A stretch of 64,000 bases of DNA from Hydrangea macrophylla (Eukaryota; Streptophyta; Magnoliopsida; Cornales; Hydrangeaceae), in contig CM066997.1 in assembly GCA_033977485.1 (NCBI GenBank), positions 76,044,634 through 76,108,633 on the forward strand, given 5' to 3'. Positions within the stretch are counted from its first letter, which is position 1; each line of letters begins with the position of its first letter. The position numbers and the translations under genes are program-made. Below are positions 10,201-21,800 of the stretch, one piece after another. The notes beneath the pieces are model-generated. The model searched no databases and was not told the origin of the DNA. It worked only from the letters and a program-made list of their open reading frames with translations.

Positions 10201-13200
10201 AAAATTCCGAAAATATTCTGAATATTCCGAAAAATTCCGAATCTGATGCAATTTCGAAAATTCCGAAATTTCGGAATCGGAAATAATTTTGGAATTTCCG
10301 AAATTTCGGAACGGAATTAGGAATGCATTTTTGGCTTCCGAAAATTTCGGAATATTTTCCGAAAGGGGTGTTTCCGATCCGTTCCGGCCGAAACACACCC
10401 CTAGTCCTAGTAGTCGAGCTTTGCAGCCGATCATTGCACTTGCAACAAATTCCAATGACTAACTTGAATTGGGTTGAGTTGGCTACATGATCAAAAGATT
10501 TAGTTTTGGTGGCATCTTTTTGAGGCAATGGTCACTACATGAGTTCGTTTGTGCTGCCCCTGCTTGCGAGTTAGGACCAACATTTCAGAAGTCGAAGCAG
10601 CTTTGCTAAGGAAATGACTCGTATTAATTAATGTTGTGCATATAACATTATAATACTAGCTTTGAGTTAGACCATGCTTTCTTCTGCCATTTTCTCCTTC
10701 CTGAAGTACCCAGTAGTCAAAAAGTTTACCACCGTTGTTATGTTAGACCAGAGTTACCTTGACGTTTAATAGTGTCATCTGATTCATATCATGTGCCATT
10801 TGTCTAATATGCTATTTTGCAACTAAAACAATATACATTTTTTTTTTCCGGAAAAAGGTAAATAAATTCCAAAAAAAAGGATGTACAAATGTACAAGGGA
10901 CATACCCCAGGATGATAAAGAGAAGCACAACATAAGGACAGTGGCAAGCATGCCACACAAAAAATAGATAGACTACAAGAAAGTCATCTCAAGACACCAA
11001 CATTCAAACAACACCCCAAAAACAGCAACCCCACTCCAATCATGTCCAGGGAAGTACAAAAAACTCAATTTGGGAATGCTGTTTCCATTTAGATCTAGTC
11101 TGAGTCTTTATCTGTGATACCATCTTTTGAAGTAATTGTTCTTTCGGAGTAGAGATGCCTTTGAAAGTTTTGATGTTTCTTTCCCTCCAAATGCCATAAA
11201 CTGCAACTCCAAGACAGATTTTGGGTAATGCATGTTTGATATTCTTCCCCTTCCAGTGCTCTGCCATCCATTGGACTGTGGTATCCCAATCAATATTGTT
11301 GCAGATAAGCCCACATCCTTGCATTAGATCCTGCCAAACAAAAGAGACATAAGTGCAATAAAAAAAAAAGGTGATTATGGGATTCCATTTGACTATGACA
11401 AAACACACAAGCTAGCGGCCCTGGAGTAAACATATAGATTCTGTCATGGGTAGCAAGTCTATTTTGGACAGCAATCCATAAAATTGCATTTTGTCTAGGT
11501 GTGCAATCTGAAAACCAAACAAGTTTATACCATGGCACCGTAGTGGATTCAACTCGAAGATAATTTCAAATATGTGCAAACTTATATTTCCCATCAAGGG
11601 AGGTGGTCCATAGCACACTGTCATTCATACCAGTTGGCCTATGCATCTGAGATAAGAGAACTCGAACTTCATTTAAGCCTGTAGAATTTGAGGCAGGCTA
11701 ATTCCACTCATTATTCCTTATGATGACTTCCACTTTTGCATTAGCATCAATGGCAGCATCATAGGCAATCCTATTAGAATACTTTTCAAACAGAGGGCCA
11801 CACGGAAGCCAATTGTCAATCCAGAGGGACGTATGTTGTCCATTACCAATGCGATGAGTTAGTAAAGGTCTCACAATTTCCCTAAGTTTTAACAACTTTC
11901 GCTAATACCAAGAACATTGTCCAGGGGCTTTAATTTCCCAAAAGCTTTTATTTTTTTGTCATATACAAGTGCACCTATCCTTTCCAAAGTGATTTATTGT
12001 TAGGATCAAGAAGGTTTCCAATGTGTTTGAGGTTAAGAGCGGTATTAGTAAGAAAAATATCCTTAAATCCCAAACCTCCCTCTTTTTTTGGTTTGCAGAC
12101 TTTATTCCAAGCAATTTTGGCACCACGCCCAGTCTCGGTATTTCCAGCCCAAAGAAACCTCCTTAAAGCTTGATCCACCTGTTTAAGAATACTTTTTGGG
12201 AGGATAAACATTCCAGACCAATACTGGTGGATCCCTGATAAAATAGATTGGATAAGTTGAGCCCTGCTAGCATAGGATAAGAATTTAAAACTATATACAT
12301 TAAACACAAGATTTATCTTATAACACATTAAAATAGTTCTAATTTATATCTTTTTGTCCGTTTTGATAGATAGGATAGTCTTCTCGAGTGCTAAAACTGA
12401 GATTTTCTTTTCATGATCTGCAAATCCTCCCAGAAGCAGGTTTATCATTTTTGTTAACTCATATCTTGGAACGTACCAGATTCTCATGGCAGCAGGTGAC
12501 ACATTTAGAGCAGCTGCCAGTGATCAACTGGAGATTTGGGCTGAGAGGACGGGTTGTGAGATTGTAGTGGCAGAAAAAGAGAAGGCCAAAGCATCATCAG
12601 GTAGACAACTGGACTAGATAATCTAACGCATTTATTTCAGCATATTTTCCTATAATCATATCGCCTCTAAACAAAGATTACAAGGCAGTAATTATTAACT
12701 TATGAGTTATGATCTTGAAGTTCTCCCTCAATAGTTATTTCACAGGCTGTGAAACGAGGGAAAGAACAAGGCTTTGATATTGTTTTGTGTGACACATCTG
12801 GACGTAAGTACGAAGAGCTTAAAACTTTAGCTGCCTCAATTTTAATTATTTTTAGGTGGCCATTCAGTGGAATTGCGTGTTTCCTTCTTCAGGTCTCCAC
12901 ACTAATTACAGCCTGATGGAAGAATTGATTGCGTGCAAGAAAGCTGTCAGTAAAGTTGTTCCTGGTGCACCCAATGTAAGCTCGAATATTTACTACGTTT
13001 CTCTTGTCTTCGAATTTTTGATATCTCTGGCATGCAATTTGCTTTTCATTCTTTTTACTGCCATGTGTTCTAGGTTCTGTTTAGCTCTACGATCGTCTAG
13101 GTTTTAATCTCTGATAGGATATTCTTTGTGCTTAATTGCTTGTAGGTCTACTGTTGGTTTGTTCATGTGAAAATGATATAATATCTCATTAGAGAGCTTA

Positions 13201-14057
13201 GTCATAATGCTTGTTACTTCTCGTTGGGAGGTAAAGTAGAGCCAAGTGGTAGACAAATCTTGCAATATGTTTCTTTTGTTGGATGCCAGTGTCAAAAATC
13301 ATTTCTAACCATGGAAGTACCTAATATGGATTTGAGCATGCTCTTAATGTTCAAGACTATGGTTCTCATCATTGGGAGTTGACGGTGTTTTGGATAATAT
13401 TAGATTCGGACAGCTCTCAACCTGGGTAAGATTAGATTATTCATGTCATCTGTGGACACTTTCAGTGAAGACACTATCAATCTCAGTTTTGATGTACTTT
13501 GATAATAAGTTTATGCCTTTCCCCCCGTTTGGATGCCTTCTTTACTTCTTGTTTGAAAGGCATTGTTATTATGATCTTCACTTCAGCCCTATAATTCTTT
13601 GCTTTATTTATTTTTTTGGATAACTACCCTTCGGTTTCAGTAGTTGAATCAGACTCTTTTCTACCTTCTGTGGTCTTTTCGGAAATTGTGTTTTATGTTG
13701 CATGTAAGTAGACAGTCACATGTGGGTAAGTTAACGTATGCTTCACTATGTTTCCTGACTTTGCCAAAAAATTCACAGGCATCGTGTATTGTGATGTTTT
13801 TAGAATTATTTCTCACTCGTTACAGGAAATCCTGCTAGTTCTGGATGGGACAACTGGTCTGAATATGCTTCCTCAAGCAAGGGAGTTCAATGAAGTAATA
13901 TTCCTTGTCCTTTTTTGCTTAGATTAAGATGGTTGCCATTCATTGGGGTCTTGGTTATCTGAATATGCTTCCTTCACGCATGCACTAACAGTAACAACAC
14001 GACCACTACCACCACCACCTTATATTTCTGTTTTGTTCGTGTAGCTGGGATTTTGTG

Positions 14058-14094
<37 letters not shown>

Positions 14095-14742
14095 GTATTT
14101 ATGTATGTATATTGGCAGGTGGGTGTGGGGGAGAGAGAGAACTAGAGAAGAGGGTTGATAGATCTACCATTGGAAGAGTGATTTGCATGTATAAGATAGA
14201 CATGGTGGAGAAGATTCTGTTGCCAGTCAAAAACAGAAAAATATGCAACCAAGCAACGTACATTTAATAAGCCAAAAATTTCCGTCTTTCTCTCTCTTAT
14301 GTGTGTATGGGACCTTCACTAGTTTGCAATGACTTACACACAGATTTTTAATGATAATGTCCTATTTTTCCCACATCCACAGTGAGTTAAGGCTGTTGTG
14401 TATTTTGTTTGACCAAAACTTCAATTGCAGGTCGTTGGAATCACGGGTTTTATTTTGACAAAACTTGACGGTTCTGCTAGAGGTGGCTGCGTGGTATACT
14501 AGCAGTTTTTTCCCCAATCATTCTTTTATATCCCTTTATTGTGATGCCTTACTCCCATTGGCCCTCAAGCATTGGTGCTGAAAATGTTTTGTAATTTATG
14601 TGCCATGTGTTACTATTTCTGCTGCCAGGTTAGTGTGGTTGATGAGCTTGGCATCCCTGTAAAGTTTGTGGGTGTTGGTGAAGGTGTAGAAGACCTCCAA
14701 CCCTTTGATCCAGTAGAATTCGTTAATGCTGTATTTTCATGA
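4272..14742 (+). CDS. FTSY: Chloroplast signal recognition particle receptor cpFtsY (11 exons, 374 aa)
   Basis: GTPase receptor that docks cpSRP-bound light-harvesting proteins and cpSRP54-bound nascent chains at the thylakoid translocase Alb3. Exons by my reading: 4272-4601, 5403-5507, 6381-6454, 6556-6614, 6830-6867, 12480-12600, 12735-12803, 12893-12975, 13826-13894, 14431-14493, 14629-14742. All introns are GT-AG and phases agree throughout. Residues 1 to about 49 look like a transit peptide. An amphipathic helix ([14 protein letters not shown], 56-69) is the membrane-binding segment of the family. GTPase motifs: GVNGGGKTT (179-187), DTFRAAA (209-215), DTSGR (262-266), TKLD (326-329) and VGVGE (351-355); the C-terminus is NAVFS. 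Length matches land-plant cpFtsY. No stop or frameshift is seen despite several transposons in intron 5. The exon 7 start (TAG before 12735) is set by the conserved VISQAVKRG reading. Confidence 0.95.
4800..5215. mobile_element. MITE in cpFtsY intron 1 (GAGCATCTCCAATGCA termini)
   Basis: Terminal inverted repeats GAGCATCTCCAATGCA and TGCATTGGAGAAGCTC bound a 416-bp AT-rich stretch and are flanked on both sides by TGA, a 3-bp target duplication. Three-base duplications are usual for PIF/Harbinger-type MITEs. Internal inverted similarity (CCTATAATTTAAC / ATAATTTGACTGTAGC) supports a foldback structure. No coding sequence. Confidence 0.6.
7288..8475. mobile_element. hAT-like non-autonomous element (CTATGAAGCA family), copy 1
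   Basis: The ends read CTAAGAAGCACCAA and TTGGTGCTTCATAG (inverted), with an exact 8-bp duplication ATAGTGAT at 7280-7287 and 8476-8483. Eight-base duplications point to the hAT superfamily. Subterminal DNA is rich in GACACG/CGTGTC motifs, as in the second copy at 28430-29713. A GGTTCGGTTC-repeat tract beginning TAGGGGTGGGCA at about 7555 looks like a separate element or fragment nested inside. It lies in cpFtsY intron 5. No transposase ORF. Confidence 0.65.
8673..8970. repeat. Tandem duplication (150-bp period) of a Mutator-like MITE arm
   Basis: Two units starting CCCAGTGACATC at 8673 and 8823 run nearly identically through TTGTGTCCCAAGAATTAC and AAATTAAATATATA. Each unit contains one arm of the foldback element found complete at 63400-63561; the opposite arm is missing here. 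Lies in cpFtsY intron 5. Confidence 0.7.
8974..9225. mobile_element. Stowaway-type MITE in cpFtsY intron 5
   Basis: Inverted termini CTCCCTCCGTCCCATTTTAT and the matching ATAAAATGGGACGGAGTGAG enclose 252 bp, flanked by the TA dinucleotide on both sides. The CTCCCTCCGT terminus is the signature of Stowaway (Tc1/mariner) MITEs. No coding capacity. Confidence 0.85.
9818..10403. mobile_element. hAT-like MITE filled with TTCCGAAA repeats
   Basis: Termini TAGGGGTGT and ACACCCCTA, with an exact 8-bp duplication GTCCTAGT at 9810-9817 and 10404-10411. Most of the 586 bp is made of variants of TTCCGAAAATATTCCGAAAT on both strands. Only a middle stretch (about 10100-10190) is different. The four overlapping ORFs here are by-products of the repeat. 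Lies in cpFtsY intron 5. Confidence 0.75.
10840..12292 (-). mobile_element. 5'-truncated L1-type LINE, antisense in cpFtsY intron 5
   Basis: Minus-strand coding similarity to the end of a LINE ORF2 is followed by a 3' poly(A) (plus-strand T run at 10838-10847). The 9-bp sequence ATATACATT occurs at 10831-10839 and 12293-12301, a good target duplication. Coding similarity begins just inside 12292, as expected for a copy truncated at its 5' end during reverse transcription. The copy has internal stops. Confidence 0.75.
11040..12292 (-). pseudogene. LINE ORF2 C-terminal remnant (RT tail, zf-RVT)
   Basis: Reading downwards from 12290, the sequence shows the post-RT region ([34 protein letters not shown]), then a segment with [15 protein letters not shown] at about 11850, then the zinc-binding domain of plant LINE reverse transcriptases ([21 protein letters not shown]) at about 11500-11430, and a C-terminal WRERN motif near 11200. 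The frame breaks several times. Endonuclease and RT catalytic core are missing, so it is inactive. Confidence 0.75.
14058..14094. repeat. (CT)n(TA)n microsatellite in cpFtsY intron 9
   Basis: Ten CT units pass directly into about eight TA units, between exons 9 and 10. Confidence 0.9.
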
Positions 14743-16213
14743 GACTTAAATGGTGGTCAGTACCAGAAATCTCTGCCTATTAGTTTCTGCATGATCTCCC
14801 ATATCTAGTGGCATCAACATGACAACATCCTTTTGGATGTTTCAACATTTACTGACCCTAGTTTCATATATTATCTCACTGTAGCTCTTTTTTGTCAATT
14901 ATGAGCTTGAAAAACTCTCTAAGATCTGAATTTGTTGAGTTGCTCGAGAACCCCATGGTCTCATAAGTTTCGATTATTTATTTTTATTGTGTGTGTTGGC
15001 TGGCAATGCCTTCCTGCTCCTTGGTTGTCTGATCTGATCAGGACTTAAAACTGTGCCCATCGTTCCATAATGTTTTAAAAGCAGCTTCAAATAATTTTAC
15101 AAGGGCTTGTTCTAGATATTTTCATCCAAGAATATAATATTACTAAACTGCTTTAATTTAAACCATATACTTCACACCCCCAACTGGAGTTTCTCATCCT
15201 TCTACCTGTCTTTGTTTTTGTTTTTGTTTTTGTTTTTTTTTTTTTTAAACAGTATCTGCTTCGGAAACTTTTTGACGTTATTACCATAATGATGATTTTG
15301 CATAGTAATTATATAATCCAATCTAGAATGCAGGCAAGATGCTTATTCCAACATCTTGGGAATTATTATTGATCTTTTACTGCTTTGTGTTCGACAGACT
15401 CGTGTCTACTACGATCCATTGAAACTTTGAGGCAGAAAAATGAAGAATAGAAGCCAATTGATTTTGCTGTCATGAAGACTTCAGAATGAAAAGTTGAACT
15501 ATAAGCCCACTCTGCTAGAGACTGATGAGACTACGTCCCCCACGTACTCCTTGCTTCGGTGAAGTCTGTCGACACAATCCTAATTTTTTTCCCTTTTATT
15601 TATTTATTTATTTTAAGGACTTCAGGTTAGCGTAGAGTGTGAATTTGATCATCCATCCCCTATTCAAGTACCTGCACTTGTGTGTTAGAAACTTACAAAC
15701 TTGCATGTTCAGAATGCAATACCAAGTAAAATGATTACATAAAATTTTTGGTGATCCACCACTTTAGTAAGCAGTACTGATTACTGAAAATGCAAATTTT
15801 ATGGCATGTATGATTTACTTATTTTTGGTTAGTTACTATTAGGAGACAATGCCATAGAGTTCAATTACTGGCTAAAATGATAGAACTGCTTATGTTGCTT
15901 CCATCAAAGTACAAAAACTCCCAAGTGTAAAGATTATATTGTAACAATGCATACAAGTATAGTAAATATTCTTTGAGTGCTTTAGCACCAACAAAATGTA
16001 ACAGTTAGGAAAATATGAAAATACAATGACAATCCCATCATATTATTTGTCATGTCTTGAGACAATGTAATCTTTTACAATTGCCATCAGAAAGGAAATA
16101 AAGGTAATTCTCTTATTCTGCAAACAAATTGTCCGCCTCAGATCAAGGCAAATGTATTGGAATTTCTTGTTTGATTCTGTGCTGTTCTGTCAACTTTATT
16201 CCAACTATTCATA
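14743..16213 (+). other. cpFtsY 3' UTR and downstream intergenic DNA
   Basis: No second gene is seen. A stretch at about 15400-15580 (after TTCGACAG) is less AT-biased than its surroundings and could be a 3'-UTR exon after an intron in the UTR; transcript data would decide. A TTTTTG repeat with a T run lies at 15212-15246. The rest is AT-rich without recognisable features. Confidence 0.3.
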
Positions 16214-16684
16214 AGGGTAGGTTAAATGCACCACCTTTTTTTTTTTGTGCTAACTACACCACTCTTTATTAAACTAACCTGTCTTGAGGTTTGTTGTAAT
16301 ACCACCTAGCCCTATTAGTTTGACAAATAGTCAAGACTTACCTTGAGATTTATAACTTTGTAATGCCTAGCCCCTTTTTAAAAAAAAATTAACAATTTTA
16401 AGTTAGAAAAACTAACAAATATTGATGATATGAGTTAAAAAAAAAAATTAATAATAATTATAGTAGTAATTGAAATGTTAATTTTTTTTTTGGATAACTT
16501 AAATTAATTCCAAGAAAATCTTACTAGTTTAGATTTCAACTTAAAGTAAATTACATGAATTTGTCGATTTTATAGGCAATTTTAAATTTATTTATTTTTA
16601 TTTTTTTATTTGTATAATTTGAAATGACAAGTTTAACTTCCATATACAATTGGCAAATTCATGTAATTTAGATTTACTTTGACG

Positions 16685-16968
16685 CTCTGTTTGTTTTGAC
16701 ATAAAATATTTTGGAAAATATTTTCGCATCTCCCGGTGTTTGGTTGCACTAATAATGAAATAAAACTTTTTACCAAAAAAATATTTTACACCCTTTCAAC
16801 GAAAAATAATTTACGGCCTAAAGCTCCGTGTTGGTCTATGATGGTAAGATATTTTGGAGGACTATGTGAGACCACGTTTATGATAAAAAAAAACTCTGTT
16901 GGTTTGTAATTTTGTCTTTGCCTATGTCATGGAAGCTTGAATATATATATATATATATATGTATATAT

Positions 16969-17039
<71 letters not shown>

Positions 17040-17279
17040 GAAGAAGATAGAGAGAGAAGATGGTGATAGTGGCCTTAATTATGGGAATTTAGAGATGTGT
17101 TTTGAGCAAGACACGGTGTGCAAACATAAGACAACACAAAAATATGATTTTTCCGGGAAATGTTTTTAGTATTTTACCCGAACACAGGAAAACATAAGGG
17201 AAAAACAAAGTTTACACATGGAATATTTTCATGGAAACTATTTTCCGATCTAAACAGTTATGCGTCAAAACAAACGGAG
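16685..17279. mobile_element. Nested MITE with CTCTGTTTGTTTTGAC termini
   Basis: CTCTGTTTGTTTTGAC on the left and GTCAAAACAAACGGAG on the right are inverted with one mismatch. The next bases also pair loosely (ATAAAATATTTTGG / CATGGAATATTTTC). The interior carries TA and GA microsatellites. No clear target duplication is visible. Confidence 0.55.
16972..17030. repeat. GA microsatellite
   Basis: An almost perfect (GA)n tract of about 59 bp preceded by a TA tract. The long ORF through it (polyArg/Glu) is an artefact of the repeat. Confidence 0.95.
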
Positions 17280-17363
17280 AGTGAGTTTAAACATAAACTA
17301 GTAAGATTTTCTTGAAATTAATTTTAAGTTATAAAAACAATGGCATTTCATTTACTACTACTA

Positions 17364-17406
<43 letters not shown>

Positions 17407-18035
17407 AATATCATGAATATCTGTTAGTTTAATTTTATTTTAGAAATGGGGCAGTTTGTTACAAAGTTATAAATCTAAGGAAGGTCTTTGACATTTTGTC
17501 AAAATAATGGGGCTAGTTGTTATTAAATCAAACATCAAGGGAGGTTAGTGTAATAGAAGGTGTTATAATCAGCAAAAAAGGAGGTGTAATTTGTAAAAAG
17601 GGTGGTGCATGTAGCCCAACCCCATTCATATAAGCAAAGTGTTTCAGCAAAAAATTTCAAACTAATGAGGGAAGAGAAATGAAAACTGCAAGAAAAACAC
17701 TTCTTTATTTGGTTAATAAGGAAACCGGTGATGAAGATAGGAATGAAAAGAAAATATAGAGTTAAAGAAATTGAAAATTTTAAGCTTTTTAAGTCTCATG
17801 TTCTCCTTTTTTTTTTCTTCTTAAGTTGCAACAATATTTATAAAAAATGTTTGTTTCTGATACCATTTAGCATGGAGGAATACAAAGACAATTACAAGAG
17901 AACTAATTTTCTTCTTGGTTTCCTTTCTTCTTTTCATTCCTTCACTAAATTCATGAACTAAATAAAACCTAATAAGGGTTGATCAAATACATTACCTTTA
18001 TAAAAAAACAATACATTACCTTTAAATTTTTGGGC

Positions 18036-18850
18036 TGATAAACCCAGAATGGTCGGAGTAGCCATTTCTTTCGACCAACCACTTGGGCCGACCTCTGGGT
18101 CGGGTATAGGTCAGGTTGCGGTACTTAGGTAAACTCCTCCTTAGCAGAACAGTCCTAGTCCAACTCAGTCAACTCTATAGTTAGTCTCACAAAGCATACA
18201 CTTGGTAACTCCTAGATGAACTGCCAACTAAAGACAACCTAATCTAAGACTGCTAGGATAAGAAAATAGTCATCCAATCACACATAGATGTAGGCTGCTT
18301 AATTAACAGAGTCGAACCACATACATATGTTGTCTTTCCCTTATAAACTCATCACATCACTAATACACAAAGCGATCAGTTGCACTAAATACGACATCAT
18401 CAGTTTGACGTTGTCTGTGGAAAATGATAGGTTTTCTTCAAAAAAAATAAGTTTTCAATTGATCAATGGCTAGAAAACGTGGTTGGTATCTAAATAGCAC
18501 GCAGCTGTAGCCGCAGCGGCTCAAGTGGCCCCTGAAATTCCGGCAACCATAACGCCAGAGCAGATCTATGCAACTCTAGCATAACTCATTAAAGGACAAT
18601 GCCAGACGCAGCAACATATCAGCACACTGATGGAAAACCAGGCCCCTGCCGTGCCTGCCCACGCTGCATCTGCCATAGCTGCTCGGACCGTTGGAGGCAG
18701 GAAACAGGCACCTGTTAGGGCCGCCTGACATACCCGAACGCACCCAGTCAACGGTGTAGATGTTCAACTAGTGATTGAGTCCAGACGAGCAGCTCGATGT
18801 GTACAATCGAAGCCCTCGGCCCGCGAATTTTTCCAGGATGCCCCAGTCGT
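18036..18850 (+). mobile_element. LTR retrotransposon fragment (LTR, leader, degraded gag)
   Basis: A 367-bp candidate LTR (18036-18402) starts TGAT and ends ATCA. It is followed by GTTTGACGTTGTCTGTGG, then an ATG at 18466 and a degraded gag start. The order and the LTR end match the element at 1-1319, but the copy is more diverged. Nothing beyond the start of gag is present, and no 3' LTR is found in the window. Confidence 0.6.
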
Positions 18851-21800
18851 TGGCCAAGGCACAAATGTGGTACAATTGTTGAAATATTTTGGAACTCAAT
18901 TAGGGGTCTAAATTTGGGAAGCATAACATTATTGTTATTTGTCATTGAGACATGGATGTACTCTGAAAACAGTCCCTGTTTTACTGAAATTTTCAGTCCC
19001 TAGATAGAGCTTAAAACAGCCCCAAACATAGTATTCTTCTTTGATTGTTTTCAGTAGTTTGCTTTGGAGGGTACAATTCCTTAATGTGTGTAGGAAGCGT
19101 TTTGATGCTCTTTTGGAAGATTTATATAAGTGGTAATTTTCCGACACTTATATATTCTTTATATAAGCGTTTTGAGCTATCTGTTTTGATGACATTTATA
19201 CAGCCTTTTCTTTTTTTTGTTTTGTTTTCCCCCTTATTATATAGTGGCAATTCAGTTTAATTCAATCATTTAAAGGTAGGGGTATGTGTATGACCAGTTG
19301 TTTTCTTTCCTTAATGGTTCCTTTCATTGTCCATGAAACATGCAACTTTCTTTGTGATGAAGGAAAAAAAACATTGTTTTAAGTTGTTTATTTTTTATAG
19401 TTTATACTGTAATCAAGGACAGCCCCTTTCATTGTGTTTTGTTTTGAGATACCAGGTATGGAGGAAAAGATTAGTTCCTAATGCTTTTGATAATTGCCAA
19501 AAACCCTATTTTGTACTATATGATTTGAGTAATGCTATGCTTTTCAAATTACTTCTAAATGCTTTGCTAATTTTGTGAGTCACTTCCCTTTCAGCATGTG
19601 ATACAACTGTAAAGCCATTTGAAAACCAAATTTGAAATTTAAATTTGTTATGTTTCTCAAATTTGCTTCCCAAATACTTTGTTAGTTGTACTACATGCAA
19701 TCCCAAAATTTCTATAGAAGTTTTCTCCATACGTAGACTGTGAGTTATTTTCTAAAGATAGTGTCTCCGTAGTAAGACTTGCCTTTTATGTTGTGTTTGG
19801 GCAATGAAAAAGGGGACTATGCCGAGTTGTTCTTACATGGTTTCAAAAATCTGTAACAGAACCTTTTTATTTATTTATTTTTTTATAAAGTAAGGTAAGC
19901 TTTTGACTACAATATATATAATGGTTATATTCTTCTTTTTGCAGTATTTTCAAGGCAATGATAGGATGAAGCAACCATTCTCCAGCTTATTGTGTGAGGT
20001 ATATTTGCAACTTCCGAAATTGACCTAATGCTTTCTATTAAAATTTTCAGGTGTGGCATATGCCAACTAATGTGCAAGAAGAGAGGAAGTAACTTGATTT
20101 ATTTCTGCGTTTTGATTCTTCGGTTTAGGTTCAAAAGTTTGCCATGCATTTGAAAAATAACCTGGGTTGAACTTGGGAAGTTTGATTTGTGTACAAATGA
20201 TGGGGCCGCTGTACTTATATAGAAGGCCAATTAACCTAAACCCCTTACACCTATTTTCTCCCGAACTAAAGCCAACCAATTGGGTTCAACCGTTCAAGTA
20301 ATTAGAGCTTTTAATTCATTATTGCTAAAGATGTTTTACCTTTTGCTGTTTGGACTATGTTTTGTGACAATTCTTTTGGTGCAATGGTGATAAAGAAGTT
20401 CAATTGCATTTTAGTGTAGCAGGTTGGGTTTTGTTGGTTGTTTGCTGTTTTGAATTGTAGGAATGGATTTAGCAGAATAGCTTCATAAATTTGTTTGGAT
20501 TAACATATATATGAGATGTAATTTTATATTTTCCATATGTAGGGCATCATCACCTGGTGCAAGTCTCAAAAAGGATAAACTTGATGAGTTGTGGTTTGAG
20601 GCTATGTATGCAGTCGTGGTTTATAACTGGAAGTTGATGTCATACCTGTCAGCATTTTTAGCATTTTTTTTTTACATTCCTGCGAGTCTGTGATGTTTTT
20701 TGCATTTTTCAGTGGTGGCATTTTGAAATTTCAGTGGCTTATGTCTTTTCTTTTTTTGTTAAAATACATGTGTAATTGAAAAATACATGTGTATTGTATA
20801 AAGTGCTGAAGGGACGTGGAAGTTTGAATTGTTTCTGTAGTGCCTTTAGGCATGGGTTATACCTAGTTATATTATAAGTCAAACTAAAAAAGGGGGGTAA
20901 ATTAGTAGATTTCATTTCCAAATCCACTCAAATTCATTTCCAAAGCCACCCAATTATTATTTTAAGGGGTTTACGAATCCGACCAAGAGTGGTCGAATTT
21001 GTCTTACGTCAAACTAAATACAAGAATTGGCACAAACAAGAACTACAAATAAAATCACTTCTAGTTTGTGTCAAACCAAACAGACTGAAAATAATGTAAA
21101 ATGGGTCAGACCATTGGGCACATATCCTGTAACATTAACTGTACTTAAAAGAGTTAGCTGCCTAAACGGAGGAAAGAAAAATGTGTGTCAAAAAGGGGGT
21201 TCCTGATGGTTAGTGTGGAGCCAGACAATATTGTACACTCATTCTCTGCCCTACTCTTGTGGAGCATATTGGGAATTTTTGCATTTGTAGAATGAGGTCC
21301 GAATTTATTTTATAGAGGCGGCTATTGATGTTTTACGTTATCTTCTCTTTCTACGTTTTGAGTATGGCGAAAATTTTCCTTCTAATTTGCATCAAATATG
21401 TTCTCCGATGTACCATAAATCGAGAGAACATTTTTAATATGTTGACATACAAAGCGCGTATAGTATTGCATATAACACAGTACGAGTCTTTTATCACTAC
21501 AGACCAGCAACATCATCAAAACATGGAAATAGGATGTCGGCTAAAAGTTAGAAGGAAAAAAAAAATCCACTGAAATTTGTGACGGGCAATTTAGTGTGTA
21601 CAATGAACTTGTCAAGTTGTTCATATTTCACAAACTTGCAACAGGCATGTTATAGAAGGTAGCACGAGAAGTATAAGTCAACTTCCCAGACTCCTTGAGT
21701 CTAAACTCAACTGCAACTACCGTCAAGTTCCTACCACTTCTCACTACAGAAGCATCAACTATTACTTCTGACTGCAAACACAGAAAATATCTCCATTAGA

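Larger units (their letters stand above)
16214..17623. mobile_element. Foldback element with nested insertions
   Basis: Arms starting AGGGTAGGTTAAATGCACC on the left and ending GGTGCATGTAGCCCAACCCC on the right are inverted copies over about 170 bp. They include CACCTAGCCC and a phrase about TATAAATCT and its complement. ATTCATA flanks both ends (16207-16213 and 17624-17630), giving a 7-bp or longer target duplication. The arms continue inward (AAGAAAATCTTACTAGTTTA near 16513 matches its complement near 17299). Between them sit a palindrome (16542-16680) and a second element (16685-17279). Confidence 0.6.

Noticed and set aside
9881..10528. Overlapping ORFs with Phe/Arg/Asn/Ser repeats
   Set aside because: They arise from the TTCCGAAAATA array of a MITE and have no protein-like features.
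12764..12765. Acceptor TTTCACAG as the start of cpFtsY exon 7
   Set aside because: It shifts the frame; the acceptor at 12734 keeps the conserved VISQAVKRG reading.
14055..14267. ORF beginning with Ser-Leu repeats
   Set aside because: Reads through the CT/TA microsatellite in cpFtsY intron 9.
16912..17169. 85-codon ORF with a long Arg-Glu repeat
   Set aside because: Translated GA and TA microsatellites.
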